Shown in pieces: positions 5,980 to 6,004 of a stretch of DNA of 6,004 nucleotides. The position numbers and the translations under genes are program-made. Within the stretch, counting starts at the first letter, position 1; the number at the start of each line of letters is the position of its first letter. The stretch spans positions 1 to 6,004 of the forward strand of contig DLLA01000199.1 in NCBI GenBank assembly GCA_002479035.1. The letters run 5' to 3'. The DNA is from Bacteroidales bacterium UBA7574. GTDB lineage: Bacteria; Bacteroidota; Bacteroidia; Bacteroidales; Paludibacteraceae. The notes under the pieces were generated by a model. That model had not been told where the DNA came from and made no database searches. It worked only from the letters and a program-made list of their open reading frames with translations.

Positions 5980-6004
5980 TCAAGGTTTACACGAGGGGGA
6001 TGCT

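Noticed and set aside
5688..6004. Canonical promoter for the glycosyl hydrolase
   Set aside because: The plus strand contains no CAAA in this interval, so TAnnTTTG does not occur on the minus strand; the promoter is divergent in sequence or lies beyond the window.

Overview
The window looks like chromosomal DNA of a Bacteroidota bacterium, most likely Prevotellaceae-like. The support is a Bacteroidetes-style -7 promoter box (TACCTTTG), A/T-rich leaders without Shine-Dalgarno sequences, an AddB-type nuclease of the Bacteroidetes form, and a secreted hydrolase ending in a type IX secretion sorting domain. The genus is an inference from protein style, not from a marker gene. Coding DNA is GC-rich and the gaps are AT-rich.

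Layout: 1-113 is a leader with a plausible promoter. 114-722 (+) is a small HD-domain phosphohydrolase. 723-834 is a repeat-bearing gap. 835-3396 (+) is an AddB-like PD-(D/E)XK nuclease with a full set of iron-sulfur cysteines; it seems to lack a stretch of about 100 residues in the middle. 3417-5687 (-) is a multidomain GHL10-type glycosyl hydrolase that converges on the nuclease gene with only 20 bp between the stop codons. 5688-6004 is a gene-free upstream region packed with repeats.

The three genes do not form an obvious pathway: a hydrolase of unknown substrate, a DNA-repair nuclease and an exported carbohydrate-active enzyme. I see no mobile element, CRISPR array, tRNA, rRNA or defence system.

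The least ordinary material is non-coding. A roughly 29-bp element built from heptamers occurs once upstream of the nuclease gene and twice upstream of the hydrolase gene, in the same orientation relative to the gene each time. Next to the double copy lie consecutive hairpins with 3-nt loops, then an array of about ten degenerate 11-bp units, then an A/T palindrome. The nuclease start codon directly follows a separate 7-bp repeat. These are the best candidates for something undescribed; their function is not deducible from the window alone.
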